Under the pieces are notes generated by a model, which saw only the letters and a program-made list of their open reading frames with translations, was not told where the DNA came from and searched no databases. Below, in pieces: positions 1 through 7,284 of a stretch of 9,618 bases of DNA (positions are counted from its first letter, which is position 1; every line of letters begins with the position of its first letter). The stretch comes from Clostridiaceae bacterium (GTDB taxonomy: Bacteria > Bacillota > Clostridia > DSM-8532), in the NCBI GenBank assembly GCA_012727625.1, contig JAAYGP010000267.1, positions 1 through 9,618 of the forward strand, read 5' to 3'. The position numbers were made by a program, and so were the translations under genes.

Positions 1-1079
1 GCTTTAAAGCATTCAATGGCTTTATCATATTCCTTTTCCCTGATAGCTGCCTTTCCTCTCCATAGTAATCCTTCACAATGCTTAAATTTCGAGCCTGCAG
101 CTTCATCCAAAACTTCAAGAACTTTTTTTGTATCGCCTTTTGAATAATAGATGCTTCCAAGAACAATTCTCATCTTATCATCGCGTAAGTCAAGACGGCC
201 TTTTTCAAGGTATTCAATTGCTTTGTCGCTCATATTTATTTTTATGCAGGCACGGGCTATATTTTTATAAGCAACGGCAAGATCCGGTTTATGCTCCACA
301 ACTTTTTGGAAATGCCTTATTGCATGTTCATACTTTTTCATGTTATACAACGCAAATCCTATGTTGAAGTGGATCATAGCATCCAAGTCCTTTGCGTTAT
401 ATGTCTTAACAGATTTTTCCAAATCATCTGATTCCTTTAATGAATCTTTACCCTTTTTATTCATCCTGAGAGCTTTTCCAAGTATTTTGTAGGCATCCCG
501 GTATTTACCGGTAAAGCAGTATAAGTAACCTGTATTATAGGCAATCAGAGGCGAAAAAGGGAGAATTGAAAAAAGAAAGCGATACCGTTCGGCTGCTTTT
601 TCATAATGCTCCAGATTAATAAGACGCTGAGTTAAAACAAGTTGCTTTTTTATGTTTTCCTTTATAACATAATCCTTTATTGATAACGAACGATATACAT
701 CCCTGGCATGCACGGCTTCCTTCCAAAGCTCCGGCGATTCTGTGAAAGCTGCAACACTCCAGCGCTCACGGGTCTTTTTTTCCCTGCTTTCAAAAAAAGG
801 TACTCCAACCCCCATCTTTTTTATCTTTTTATAAGCTTTACAGTGATCATAAACAATCACCGGCGCCGGCAGAAGTACTCCGGCAAATATGGCTGAAAGC
901 TCAAAAGCAGGCGTTGTCAATACATTTTCAAGAATAGAAAAAAAAGAAACGGATGCCGAAAGCAATTGAATTAACAGCAATAAAGCCGAAAAAACACCCG
1001 GCCTTTTAATAAACCTGTTCATTGTATAAAGCGCTAATAAACACGTTATAACTGCCACGAAAATCATCGGGATATTCAT
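1..1079 (-). CDS. Membrane-anchored TPR-repeat protein, 3' end cut off by the window edge
   Basis: The frame is open from an ATG at 1079 down to base 1, giving 359 codons and no stop, so the C-terminus lies outside the window. The N-terminus has three hydrophobic stretches (about residues 4-20, 28-50 and 60-77), which look like membrane helices and end in a basic segment rich in Lys (80-103). From about residue 145 onward there are degenerate tetratricopeptide repeats. Examples are the segment around EHYEKAAERY (157-166), GKYRDAYKIL (191-200), KKYEHAIRHF (248-257), MSDKAIEYLEKG (283-294) and EYDKAIECF (350-358). TPRs mediate protein-protein contacts; no catalytic motif is visible and I do not recognise a specific family. 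The ATG overlaps the ftsK stop as ATGA, and GGAGG (1087-1091) lies 7 bases upstream, so the start is well supported and translation is probably coupled to ftsK. Its partner and function are unknown. Confidence 0.85.
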   Translation of the reverse strand, partial: MNIPMIFVAVITCLLALYTMNRFIKRPGVFSALLLLIQLLSASVSFFSILENVLTTPAFELSAIFAGVLLPAPVIVYDHCKAYKKIKKMGVGVPFFESREKKTRERWSVAAFTESPELWKEAVHARDVYRSLSIKDYVIKENIKKQLVLTQRLINLEHYEKAAERYRFLFSILPFSPLIAYNTGYLYCFTGKYRDAYKILGKALRMNKKGKDSLKESDDLEKSVKTYNAKDLDAMIHFNIGFALYNMKKYEHAIRHFQKVVEHKPDLAVAYKNIARACIKINMSDKAIEYLEKGRLDLRDDKMRIVLGSIYYSKGDTKKVLEVLDEAAGSKFKHCEGLLWRGKAAIREKEYDKAIECFK

Positions 1080-3550
1080 CTTCCATCCTCCATGCCCATT
1101 TTCATCTCATCCCACTGCTCTTTGCTGATAAGTACCCTTCTTGGTTTACTTCCTTCAAAGCCGCTTATAATACCTCTTTCAGACATTTGATCAATAATCC
1201 TGCCCGCACGGGCATATCCTACTTTAAAACGCCTTTGTATAAGTGAAACCGAAGCCTGTCCGCAACTGATAACCATCTCAATTGCCTGGGGAAGCAGCTC
1301 ATCAGCTTCCATTTCCCCTTTGCCGGGTCCGTTGTTGTTTTCAGCTATTTTTTCTATAATATCCTCGTTATATTCTGCGGATACCTGTTCTTTTACATAA
1401 TTTACAACCTGTTCCACTTCCTTGTCGGAAATAAAAGTGCCCTTAACACGGATTGGTTTTTGCAGACCCACAGGATAATACAGCATATCCCCTTTTCCCA
1501 AAAGTTTTTCCGCGCCTGCCATATCCAATATGGTTCTGGAATCAACCTGGGATGATACCGCAAAGGATATTCTTGATGGAATGTTTGCCTTTATAACACC
1601 TGTAATAACATTAACCGACGGCCTCTGGGTTGCTATTACCAAATGCATGCCCGCAGCACGCGCCATTTGTGCCAGCCTGCATATGGAATCCTCAACATCG
1701 TGGGGAGCCACCATCATAAGATCAGCCAGTTCATCAATTATAATGACAATCTGAGGCAACTTATATCCATCTTCAGTGTCTTCAATATTTTTATTGTAAC
1801 CTGTTATATCGCGAACTCCCATATCAGCAAAAAGCTTATACCGGTTAATCATTTCCTGAACCGCCCACTGCAGCGCCCCCGCCGCTTTAGCCGGATCAGT
1901 AACAACAGGTATCAAAAGGTGAGGTATTCCATTGTAAACTCCAAGTTCAACCACCTTAGGGTCAATCATGAGCAGTTTTACTTCTTCAGGTGTGGCTTTA
2001 TACAGAAGGCTGATTATAATACTGTTAATGCAAACACTTTTTCCTGAGCCTGTAGCACCTGCAATAAGAAGATGAGGCATTCTTGCCAAATCAATAATTA
2101 CATTATTGCCGGAAATATCTTTTCCCAAACCCACCGCCAAACGGGATTTGAATTTCACAAAATCGGGCGTTTCAATAACCTCCCTCAATAATATCGGAGA
2201 AACTTCCTGGTTTGGCACCTCAATACCCACAGCGGCTTTTCCCGGTATGGGAGCTTCAATGCGAATTCCCTGCGCCGCAAGGCTAAGTGCAATATCATCA
2301 GCTAAATTAACAATCCTGCTGACTTTAACCCCGGGGCTGGGCTGAAGCTCAAACCTGGTAAAAGCAGGGCCAACAGCCACATTTATTATCTGAGCGCTTA
2401 TTCCAAAACTATTCAGTGTATCTTCCAGCTTTTTCGCGTTTTCAAGAGCTGAAGCCTTAAGCCTTCTGGTGCTTACTCCGCCGTCAGCAGGCTCATTCAG
2501 ACATGCAAAAGGAGGAAACCGATATTCCCGATCCTTAATTGTCATAACGCGGATGTCAGGCACTGACGCGATGCCTGCTTTTTTCTGCCTTCTTGCTGTC
2601 TTTCTTTCCAGAACCGATGCGCGCGGCTCTTCCACAACTTCAGGCTTAACTAATTTGTCACTTATTGAAGCATCATTTTCAGGTGTGTCTCTGACCAGGG
2701 GAAAATCTATTACTTTTCCACTGTTTGCGCATCTGTTAATATCAATGTTATGTATAGGCTCGTCCAATTCCTTTAAAAATACCGGTTCATCGGTATCATC
2801 ATAAATCTCATCATTTTCTTCCGTATATCTGTCATGGAAACTCTTCATATGTACAACGGTATTATGAACGACCCTTTTCAGGGATATCTCAGTTATCATC
2901 ATTGCCAGTAAAATACTAACGGTTCCAAGAATAATGATGGTGCCTGTTTTCTGGAATACAAGGCAGAGCGGTATTGCCATAATACCACCAAATACGCCGC
3001 CGCTTAATGTGTAAGGTGTGTCTGTAATCTTCTGCCCTGTTTCGTAAAAATGTTTTATATACTGAAATGCCGACATGTTTACATAATCAGACTTATTATA
3101 TGAACCGGCATTGAAAATTGCGCTGATGGCTATAAGGAGCTAAAAAATCAACACAGCCTTATTTCTGACTTTAGGCCTGCGCGGATAAAATATAACCAGA
3201 ACTCCGTTAATTAACATTAAAGGAGGTATTAAAAACGCGTTGAAACCCGCCATCCCGGTTGAAATCTCCAGAACCAATTCTCCAAACAGTCCGGTAAGCC
3301 CTTTAAAATAGACGCTCAAGCCAAAAAGAATGCTGAACGCAATTATTAAAACACCCATAAATTCACGATGTTGCACTTTATCATCTATTTTCCTGACTTT
3401 TGTATGCGAGACTCTGCTTTGAGATGCTTTTTGCCGGTTTCGGGCATTTTTAACACTTTCGTTCCGATTAATTTTATTCCTGTTTTTTTTCTTGCTCGTA
3501 TCGGTTTTTTTAGCGTTATTGACTTTTTTCTTTTGTGTTTTTCCTGCCAA
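1076..3550 (-). pseudogene. ftsK: FtsK/SpoIIIE DNA translocase, interrupted by an in-frame TAG at codon 137
   Basis: FtsK/SpoIIIE proteins are membrane-anchored hexameric ATPases that pump DNA through the division or sporulation septum. The predicted start is TTG at 3550, with GGAGGG (3558-3563) 7 bases upstream; a TTG at 3565 lies inside that site. The full frame would be 824 residues, close to the usual 750-800. Residues 1-60 are very basic, followed by membrane helices near 64-83 and 100-122, a third near 132-150, and a fourth pair of hydrophobic stretches near 183-220. The ATPase core has Walker A GATGSGKS near residue 500 and Walker B IVIIIDELAD near 600. The C-terminal gamma winged helix (about 750-820, RRFKVGYARAGRIID) binds orienting DNA sites. 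A TAG at 3140-3142 splits the gene within helix 3 into a 136-residue N-terminal part and an open remainder, whose first ATG (3076) has no clear ribosome site. Both parts are in the same frame, so this is a nonsense codon and not a frameshift. It could be a sequencing error in a functional gene. Confidence 0.9.
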
Positions 3551-3581
3551 AACTTTTCCCTCCAAACAGCTAACTACCCTT

Positions 3582-3611
3582 ACTATACCACATTTTAGGC
3601 GTTTCCTGCAA
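3582..3611 (-). promoter_or_regulatory. Probable sigma-A promoter of ftsK
   Basis: On the minus strand, TTGCAG (3606-3611) is followed 18 bases later by TATAGT (3582-3587). The -10 is preceded by TGG, an extended -10 element. Transcription would start near 3575, about 25 bases before the TTG start. The promoter sits in the 81-base spacer after tyrA, so ftsK can probably be expressed independently of aroF-tyrA. I see no convincing terminator after tyrA, so read-through is also possible. Confidence 0.6.
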
Positions 3612-3631
3612 GTTTGGCAAAGGTTTATACA

Positions 3632-4723
3632 TTAACGAATACTTACTGTATAGCCCATGGATTTTAGAATATTCAGGCTGTTTATCTGACTCTCCCTGTC
3701 GTAAAAGCAAATCTCCATGGCGCCCTTTTCCATCTCGCGGCTGTTATTGATGCCAATATTCTTTATGCTGATGCCACGTTTCCCAAATTCACCCGCTATG
3801 GTACCGATAACACCCGGTTTATCTTCCACATCGACTATAATGTCATAGGTTTTAAACAACGCGCCGACTCTTTTTTCAGAAAAGGAATCCCTGTAATCCT
3901 TCGCATCGGAAAACAGCGAACTCAGCATTTTATCATCATTTTTAATCAGCGCGTTTATATATTGCTCTGTTTTTTCCATAAACTTTTGAATAATCAATAT
4001 AATATTGCCCTTGTTTGTTAAGCATATGCTTTTCCATATTTCAGGTGAGGATGAAGCAATCCTTGTAATATCCCGAAAGCCACCCGCGGCCAATGTATGC
4101 ATGAGCTTTTTATCATCATCCAAATCCCTTATTGTGTTAACCAGTGATGAAGCAAGCACATGCGGCACATGACTGATTGCAGCGACGGCATAGTCATGTT
4201 CCTCCGGTTTCAGAATAATTGGCAAAGCGCCGAGCGATTCTATGAAGCCTGCAAGATTTTCAACATACTTTTTCCCGGTGTTTTTTGGCGGAGTTAATAT
4301 ATAATAGGCATTCTCAAACAGGTTATGCCTTGCGTGCCTGTATCCGGTCTCTTCGGAACCAGCCATAGGATGTCCGCCAATAAACATGAATGGTATTTCG
4401 ATGTTTTCAACAACTTTCATAACGTCTGTTTTTGTGCTGCCCACATCCGTCAGTATGCAGCCTTTTTTTACAATACCACTGAGTTTATAAACAATTCCGG
4501 GTATAACATCCACCGGCACGCAAATAAAAATGATATCGCAATCCTCAAAGCTCTCGTCTATTTCCCGGGCAGCCTTGTGCACCGTTCCTTCCTTTACTGC
4601 AAGGGCTGTTATTTCAGGATTACGGTTATATGCCACAATGCAATCCGATAATCCTTTTTTGGATATGGCTTTTACTAAAGAGCCTCCAATGATTCCAAGG
4701 CCGATAACTCCAATTTTTTTCAT
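3632..4723 (-). CDS. tyrA: Prephenate dehydrogenase with C-terminal ACT domain
   Basis: TyrA oxidatively decarboxylates prephenate to 4-hydroxyphenylpyruvate with NAD(P)+, the committed step to tyrosine, in the cytoplasm. The 363-residue protein starts with a Rossmann dinucleotide site, GLGIIG (8-13). It keeps the family motifs GGHPMAGSE (116-124) and SHVPH (184-188), whose first His corresponds to the catalytic His of the family. The last 70-75 residues (from about YDIIVDVEDKPGVIG) form an ACT domain, usually a site for feedback control by an aromatic amino acid. The ATG at 4723 overlaps the aroF stop as ATGA, and GGAAGGTGA upstream is a usable ribosome site. An in-frame TTG at 4744 would add seven residues before the Rossmann strand and is less likely. 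The overlap with aroF points to coupled synthesis of the two enzymes of one pathway. The frame is intact and no key residue is missing. Confidence 0.93.
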   Translation of the reverse strand: MKKIGVIGLGIIGGSLVKAISKKGLSDCIVAYNRNPEITALAVKEGTVHKAAREIDESFEDCDIIFICVPVDVIPGIVYKLSGIVKKGCILTDVGSTKTDVMKVVENIEIPFMFIGGHPMAGSEETGYRHARHNLFENAYYILTPPKNTGKKYVENLAGFIESLGALPIILKPEEHDYAVAAISHVPHVLASSLVNTIRDLDDDKKLMHTLAAGGFRDITRIASSSPEIWKSICLTNKGNIILIIQKFMEKTEQYINALIKNDDKMLSSLFSDAKDYRDSFSEKRVGALFKTYDIIVDVEDKPGVIGTIAGEFGKRGISIKNIGINNSREMEKGAMEICFYDRESQINSLNILKSMGYTVSIR

Positions 4724-5739
4724 CTGTCCATCACCTTCCCGCAAAGCTCTGCCAGGGGTTTCAGCTCAGAAAGCATTTTTTTGAAATCTTCAAAATCCAA
4801 AGATTGCGCCCCGTCAGAAAGAGCTTCCGACGGTGCCGGATGGACTTCCACCATTATTCCGTCTGCTCCGACAGCCATGGCAGCCTTGCATAAAGGCACA
4901 ATATAATCCCTTACACCCGTCGCATGGCTTGGATCAATTAATACAGGCAGATGGGATTTGTTCCGTATTACCGGAATAGCACTTATATCAAGCGTATTCC
5001 TGGTTGCCGTTTCAAAAGTCCTTATTCCTCTTTCACACAGGATTACCCGGTTGTTTCCCTCCCGCATTATATACTCGGCTGCATTCAGCCATTCATCTAT
5101 TGTAGCTGACAAGCCTCTCTTGAGCACAACAGGTTTTCCCGCTTTACCGACTTCCTTCAGCAGCTCAAAGCTGTGCATATTACGGGCCCCAATCTGGAAA
5201 ACGTCAGCATAATCAATGGCAATCTCCAGAGTTTTCATGCTTGTCACTTCTGTAACGATGGCCATTCCTGTTTCTTCCGCGGCTTCCTTAAGATACTCAA
5301 GTCCTTGCTGACCAAGACCCTGAAAAGCATAAGGGGACGTTCTCGGCTTAAACGCTCCCCCCCTGAGAAAGCATACGCCCTGGGTCTTCAGGAAACGGGC
5401 TGTCTTAAGAAGCTGTTCCCGGCTTTCAACCGAGCATGGACCGGCCACTATGCTGAAACGGCCTCCCCCTATTGAAAATCCCTTAACTTTAATAACGCTT
5501 GGTTCAGGTTTAAATTTTTTGTTGCTCAGCTTGTATGATTCAGTGATTGGAACGAGTCTTTCAACTCCGTCCATCGCTTCAAGATTTGCTTCGGACAATA
5601 CTGACTTATCACCGATAACACCTATAATAGTAAGTTGTTTTCCTTTAGACAGATGTGCCTTAAGATGGTTTTTCTCCAAAACCTCTACTACTTTCCGGAT
5701 ATGGCTCTGACTTGCGTCAGGCTTCATTACGATAATCAT
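4720..5739 (-). CDS. aroF: 3-deoxy-7-phosphoheptulonate synthase (DAHP synthase, type I-beta)
   Basis: This enzyme condenses phosphoenolpyruvate and erythrose 4-phosphate, the entry step of the shikimate pathway to aromatic amino acids. The protein has 339 residues. Residues 1-75 form a ferredoxin-like regulatory domain and about 85-335 the TIM barrel. The metal-ligand residues fall at Cys102 (GPCS), His272 (DPSHATG), Glu298 (VEVHP) and Asp309 (SDG). By my count these are the same numbers as in the Thermotoga maritima enzyme, so the alignment is essentially gap-free. The phosphate and substrate motifs RGGAFKPRTSPY (126-137) and LKRGLSATI (206-214) are present. The N-terminal domain in this family binds Tyr or Phe for feedback inhibition, so allosteric control is likely but not shown here. 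The ATG at 5739 has AGGAGGT 7 bases upstream, and the gene overlaps tyrA by ATGA. The symbol aroF is the common one for this type; aroG or aroA(G) are also used. Confidence 0.95.
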   Translation of the reverse strand: MIIVMKPDASQSHIRKVVEVLEKNHLKAHLSKGKQLTIIGVIGDKSVLSEANLEAMDGVERLVPITESYKLSNKKFKPEPSVIKVKGFSIGGGRFSIVAGPCSVESREQLLKTARFLKTQGVCFLRGGAFKPRTSPYAFQGLGQQGLEYLKEAAEETGMAIVTEVTSMKTLEIAIDYADVFQIGARNMHSFELLKEVGKAGKPVVLKRGLSATIDEWLNAAEYIMREGNNRVILCERGIRTFETATRNTLDISAIPVIRNKSHLPVLIDPSHATGVRDYIVPLCKAAMAVGADGIMVEVHPAPSEALSDGAQSLDFEDFKKMLSELKPLAELCGKVMDR

Positions 5740-5797
5740 AATAATGACCTCCTGCTACCATACTTCCATACTACAAATAAGAATAATGTTTGTTATG

Positions 5798-5826
5798 ATT
5801 CTAAACCATACGGGTGGCAGCGTCAA
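5798..5826 (-). promoter_or_regulatory. Probable sigma-A promoter of aroF-tyrA
   Basis: On the minus strand TTGACG (5821-5826) and TAGAAT (5798-5803) are separated by exactly 17 bases, each differing from the consensus hexamer at one position. Transcription would begin near 5791, leaving a leader of about 50 bases before the aroF ATG. That is too short for a T-box or a peptide attenuator, so control of aroF is probably at the promoter or through allostery. Confidence 0.7.
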
Positions 5827-5976
5827 GGTCTCATACAACCATTTATTTTTCACAATAACGGTCATGGTTACTGTTTGCAGGTTCTGTTAAGAGATATTAT
5901 GAACTGAAAGAAACTTTAGCGGAATGAAGCATATAGACATATAGAGAGAAGCGAGGAATAGCAAGCCGGCTGTTTG

Positions 5977-6010
5977 AAAGGCAGGAGGGGCTGATTTCCT
6001 TCCTGCCTTT
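5977..6010 (-). terminator. Hairpin, probable terminator after xerD
   Basis: AAAGGCAGGA (5977-5986) and TCCTGCCTTT (6001-6010) are a perfect 10-bp inverted repeat around a 14-base loop, 73 bases after the xerD stop. Read on the minus strand it is followed by CAAACA and not by a U-run, so it is not a textbook intrinsic terminator in that direction. On the plus strand it is followed by ATTTAATTG, which is a little better. Its place between the end of one gene and the promoter of the next still argues for a 3'-end function. Confidence 0.55.
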
Positions 6011-6083
6011 ATTTAATTGTTGGAATATGTTTTGTGCTGCTTATAAAATTATGTTATTTTTCGGGAAAGTGATTCCTTCACTG

Positions 6084-6935
6084 CTATAAATCGACATCCG
6101 CCAATTGCAGGTAAACCTGGGTTGATGATATATCCGAATGGCCGAGCTTTACCTGGATATCCCTGATATCCTCACCCTTTTTCACAAGGTGCGCAGCAAA
6201 AGAATGGCGCAGAGTATGCGGGGTAATATCTTTTTTAATGTTGGCCTTTGATGTATAGTATTTTACAATCTTCCAAAAGCCCTGCCTGGTAAGTCTGTTG
6301 CCGTTGGTATTCACAAACAGGGCTGTCTCGTTTTTATCCCTTAACATAAACGGTCTGACTTCCTTCAGGTAATTTTTCATTACATTAATGCAGCTTTTCC
6401 ATACAGGTATTTTTCTTTCCCGATTGTTATGACAGCAGGTCAGCTCTCCTTTTTCAAGGTCTATACTATCAACATTAAGCGCTATCAGTTCCGAAACCCT
6501 TATACCTGTTGAATAAAGCAATTCAAGCATGGCTTTGTCCCTGGCACCCTTAAGGCCCATTTTCTGGGGTTGACTTAAAAGTATTTTAACTTCCTCTTCC
6601 GAAAGAATTTGCGGGATCTTTTTCTCTACCTTTGGTGATTCCAGCCCTATAGTAGGATTGCCTTTCATAAAGTCATGGGAAATCAAAAACCTGTAAAAAG
6701 CACGTATTGAAGCCAGGCTTCTGGAAATGGTGGTAAGAGCCCTTCCCTGCTTGTTTTGGTAATTCATATAAGTTGAAATGGTTGTCTTGCTGCTTTGCTG
6801 AATATCTTCAACATTTTTCTCCTGCAAAAACATAATATACTGTTCAATATCACGTTTATAAGACATAAGCGTATTTTGCGAAAGTTTTCTTTCCTCTCTC
6901 AGATAATTAATAAATTCAGTTACCAGATTTTCCAT
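6084..6935 (-). CDS. xerD: Tyrosine recombinase of the XerC/XerD type, C-terminus short
   Basis: Xer recombinases resolve chromosome dimers at dif sites, working with FtsK at the septum. Residues 1-85 are the SAM-like core-binding domain and about 108-283 the catalytic domain. The catalytic set is visible: Arg146 (STGIRVSEL), His240 and Arg243 (HTLRHSFAAHL), His266 (LGHSDISST) and the nucleophile Tyr275. The beta-hairpin that usually reads like GKGNKER is here CHNNRERKIP, so the usual lysine is not obvious. The ATG at 6935 has a GGGGTGG-type ribosome site 6 bases upstream. The protein ends at ADVDL, only eight residues after Tyr275, whereas Xer proteins normally carry a further C-terminal helix of 15-20 residues that docks onto a partner subunit. 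The stop TAG (6084-6086) is followed by CAG TGA, so read-through would add one residue only. A plausible tail exists in another frame (see findings). It may be the housekeeping XerD or an accessory recombinase. XerC versus XerD is not decidable here. Confidence 0.85.
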   Translation of the reverse strand: MENLVTEFINYLREERKLSQNTLMSYKRDIEQYIMFLQEKNVEDIQQSSKTTISTYMNYQNKQGRALTTISRSLASIRAFYRFLISHDFMKGNPTIGLESPKVEKKIPQILSEEEVKILLSQPQKMGLKGARDKAMLELLYSTGIRVSELIALNVDSIDLEKGELTCCHNNRERKIPVWKSCINVMKNYLKEVRPFMLRDKNETALFVNTNGNRLTRQGFWKIVKYYTSKANIKKDITPHTLRHSFAAHLVKKGEDIRDIQVKLGHSDISSTQVYLQLADVDL

Positions 6936-6968
6936 TGCGTTCCACCCCTACACGAATAAGATTTAAAT

Positions 6969-7036
6969 CCGGCTTTCATAATAACAATGGAATCAACCGC
7001 AGGAAATTTTTAAAATAGCCTGATTTCAAAAGCCGG
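6969..7036 (-). other. Possible structured 5' leader of xerD
   Basis: CCGGCTTT (6969-6976) and AAAGCCGG (7029-7036) form a perfect 8-bp inverted repeat with a 52-base interior. Inside it GAAAT (7003-7007) can pair with ATTTC (7023-7027). The element lies between the possible promoter and the ribosome site of xerD, so in RNA it could fold as a long hairpin. The pairing is seen; any regulatory role is inference. Confidence 0.3.
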
Positions 7037-7077
7037 TACCCGCCACCCGTAAATGGCAGGAAATATCATTGAGTCAT

Positions 7078-7110
7078 GTTATACCAGAGATAAGCTGAGT
7101 CGACTAAGCT
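7078..7110 (-). promoter_or_regulatory. Weak candidate promoter of xerD overlapped by a palindrome
   Basis: On the minus strand TTAGTC (7102-7107) and TATAAC (7078-7083) are 18 bases apart, a weak -35 with a fair -10. The -35 lies inside an 18-base palindrome (7093-7110) of the form AGCTnAGTCGACTnAGCT, broken only at the symmetric n pair. A dimeric repressor binding there would cover the -35. No regulator gene is in the window, and I cannot match the site to a known operator. Confidence 0.3.
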
Positions 7111-7150
7111 GTGTTTTATGTATGGTAAAATTATTTCCCCTGTTTTTATT

Positions 7151-7190
7151 AAAGAAAAGATAAACCTGTGCTGTTGTGAAGTTGTACAGG
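7151..7190 (-). terminator. Weak candidate terminator after the Nudix gene
   Basis: On the minus strand CCTGT (7186-7190) pairs with ACAGG (7165-7169) over a 16-base loop, then comes the U-rich run TTTATCTTTTCTTT (7151-7164). The tail is right for an intrinsic terminator, but a 5-bp stem is short and it lies about 95 bases after the stop codon. It may be a coincidence. Confidence 0.3.
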
Positions 7191-7284
7191 TATAGAAAGC
7201 TTAAACACATTAATGTATCTATGATTATTATAAATTATATACCTTGCTCTACTAACTTACCACATAATTCATATTTATGCAAAC

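Larger units (their letters stand above)
5740..6083. other. Intergenic gap between xerD and aroF
   Basis: These 344 bases hold three things I can support: the hairpin terminator (5977-6010), the aroF promoter (5798-5826) and the aroF ribosome site AGGAGGT. At the xerD end (6049-6083) there is a short frame that may be the lost C-terminus of XerD. Between about 5830 and 5975 I see no gene, repeat or known RNA motif. A 23-codon plus-strand frame ending near 5920 has no start signal and looks like chance. Confidence 0.6.
6936..7284. other. Intergenic gap between the Nudix gene and xerD
   Basis: No gene is visible in these 349 bases on either strand. Reading in the direction of transcription, the gap holds an AT-rich stretch after the Nudix stop, a weak hairpin with U-rich tail (7151-7190), an 18-base imperfect palindrome over a possible promoter (7078-7110), a possible structured xerD leader (6969-7036) and the xerD ribosome site. 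The nine-base word GCAGGAAAT occurs twice (6999-7007 and 7056-7064). I recognise no riboswitch family in it. Confidence 0.55.

Noticed and set aside
1530..2804. Several plus-strand open frames opposite ftsK, and others opposite tyrA, aroF and proC
   Set aside because: They are the antisense shadows of strong minus-strand genes, have low-complexity or no recognisable protein character and lack ribosome sites.
3140..3142. TAG in ftsK read as pyrrolysine
   Set aside because: The site is a hydrophobic membrane helix, not an active site. ruvB and xerD end in TAG as ordinary stops, and no pyl genes are in the window.
4724..4744. TTG start for tyrA at 4744
   Set aside because: The ATG at 4723 makes an ATGA overlap with aroF, has a ribosome site and starts directly before the Rossmann strand as in other TyrA proteins.
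5850..5920. Plus-strand frame ending in KRYYELKETLAE before TGA
   Set aside because: Only about 23 codons after the previous stop, with no start codon or ribosome site; nothing upstream on the plus strand supports a gene.
6936..6951. GGGGTGGAACGC before xerD resembles the T-box core
   Set aside because: It sits at the ribosome site with no terminator after it, no stem I elements are clear upstream, and a recombinase is not a T-box target. It serves as the Shine-Dalgarno.
5806..7050. ACGGGTGGC shared by both large gaps (5810-5818 plus strand, 7042-7050 minus strand), each near a CCAT
   Set aside because: A nine-base match between two gaps of this size on either strand is expected about once by chance, and the surroundings do not match.
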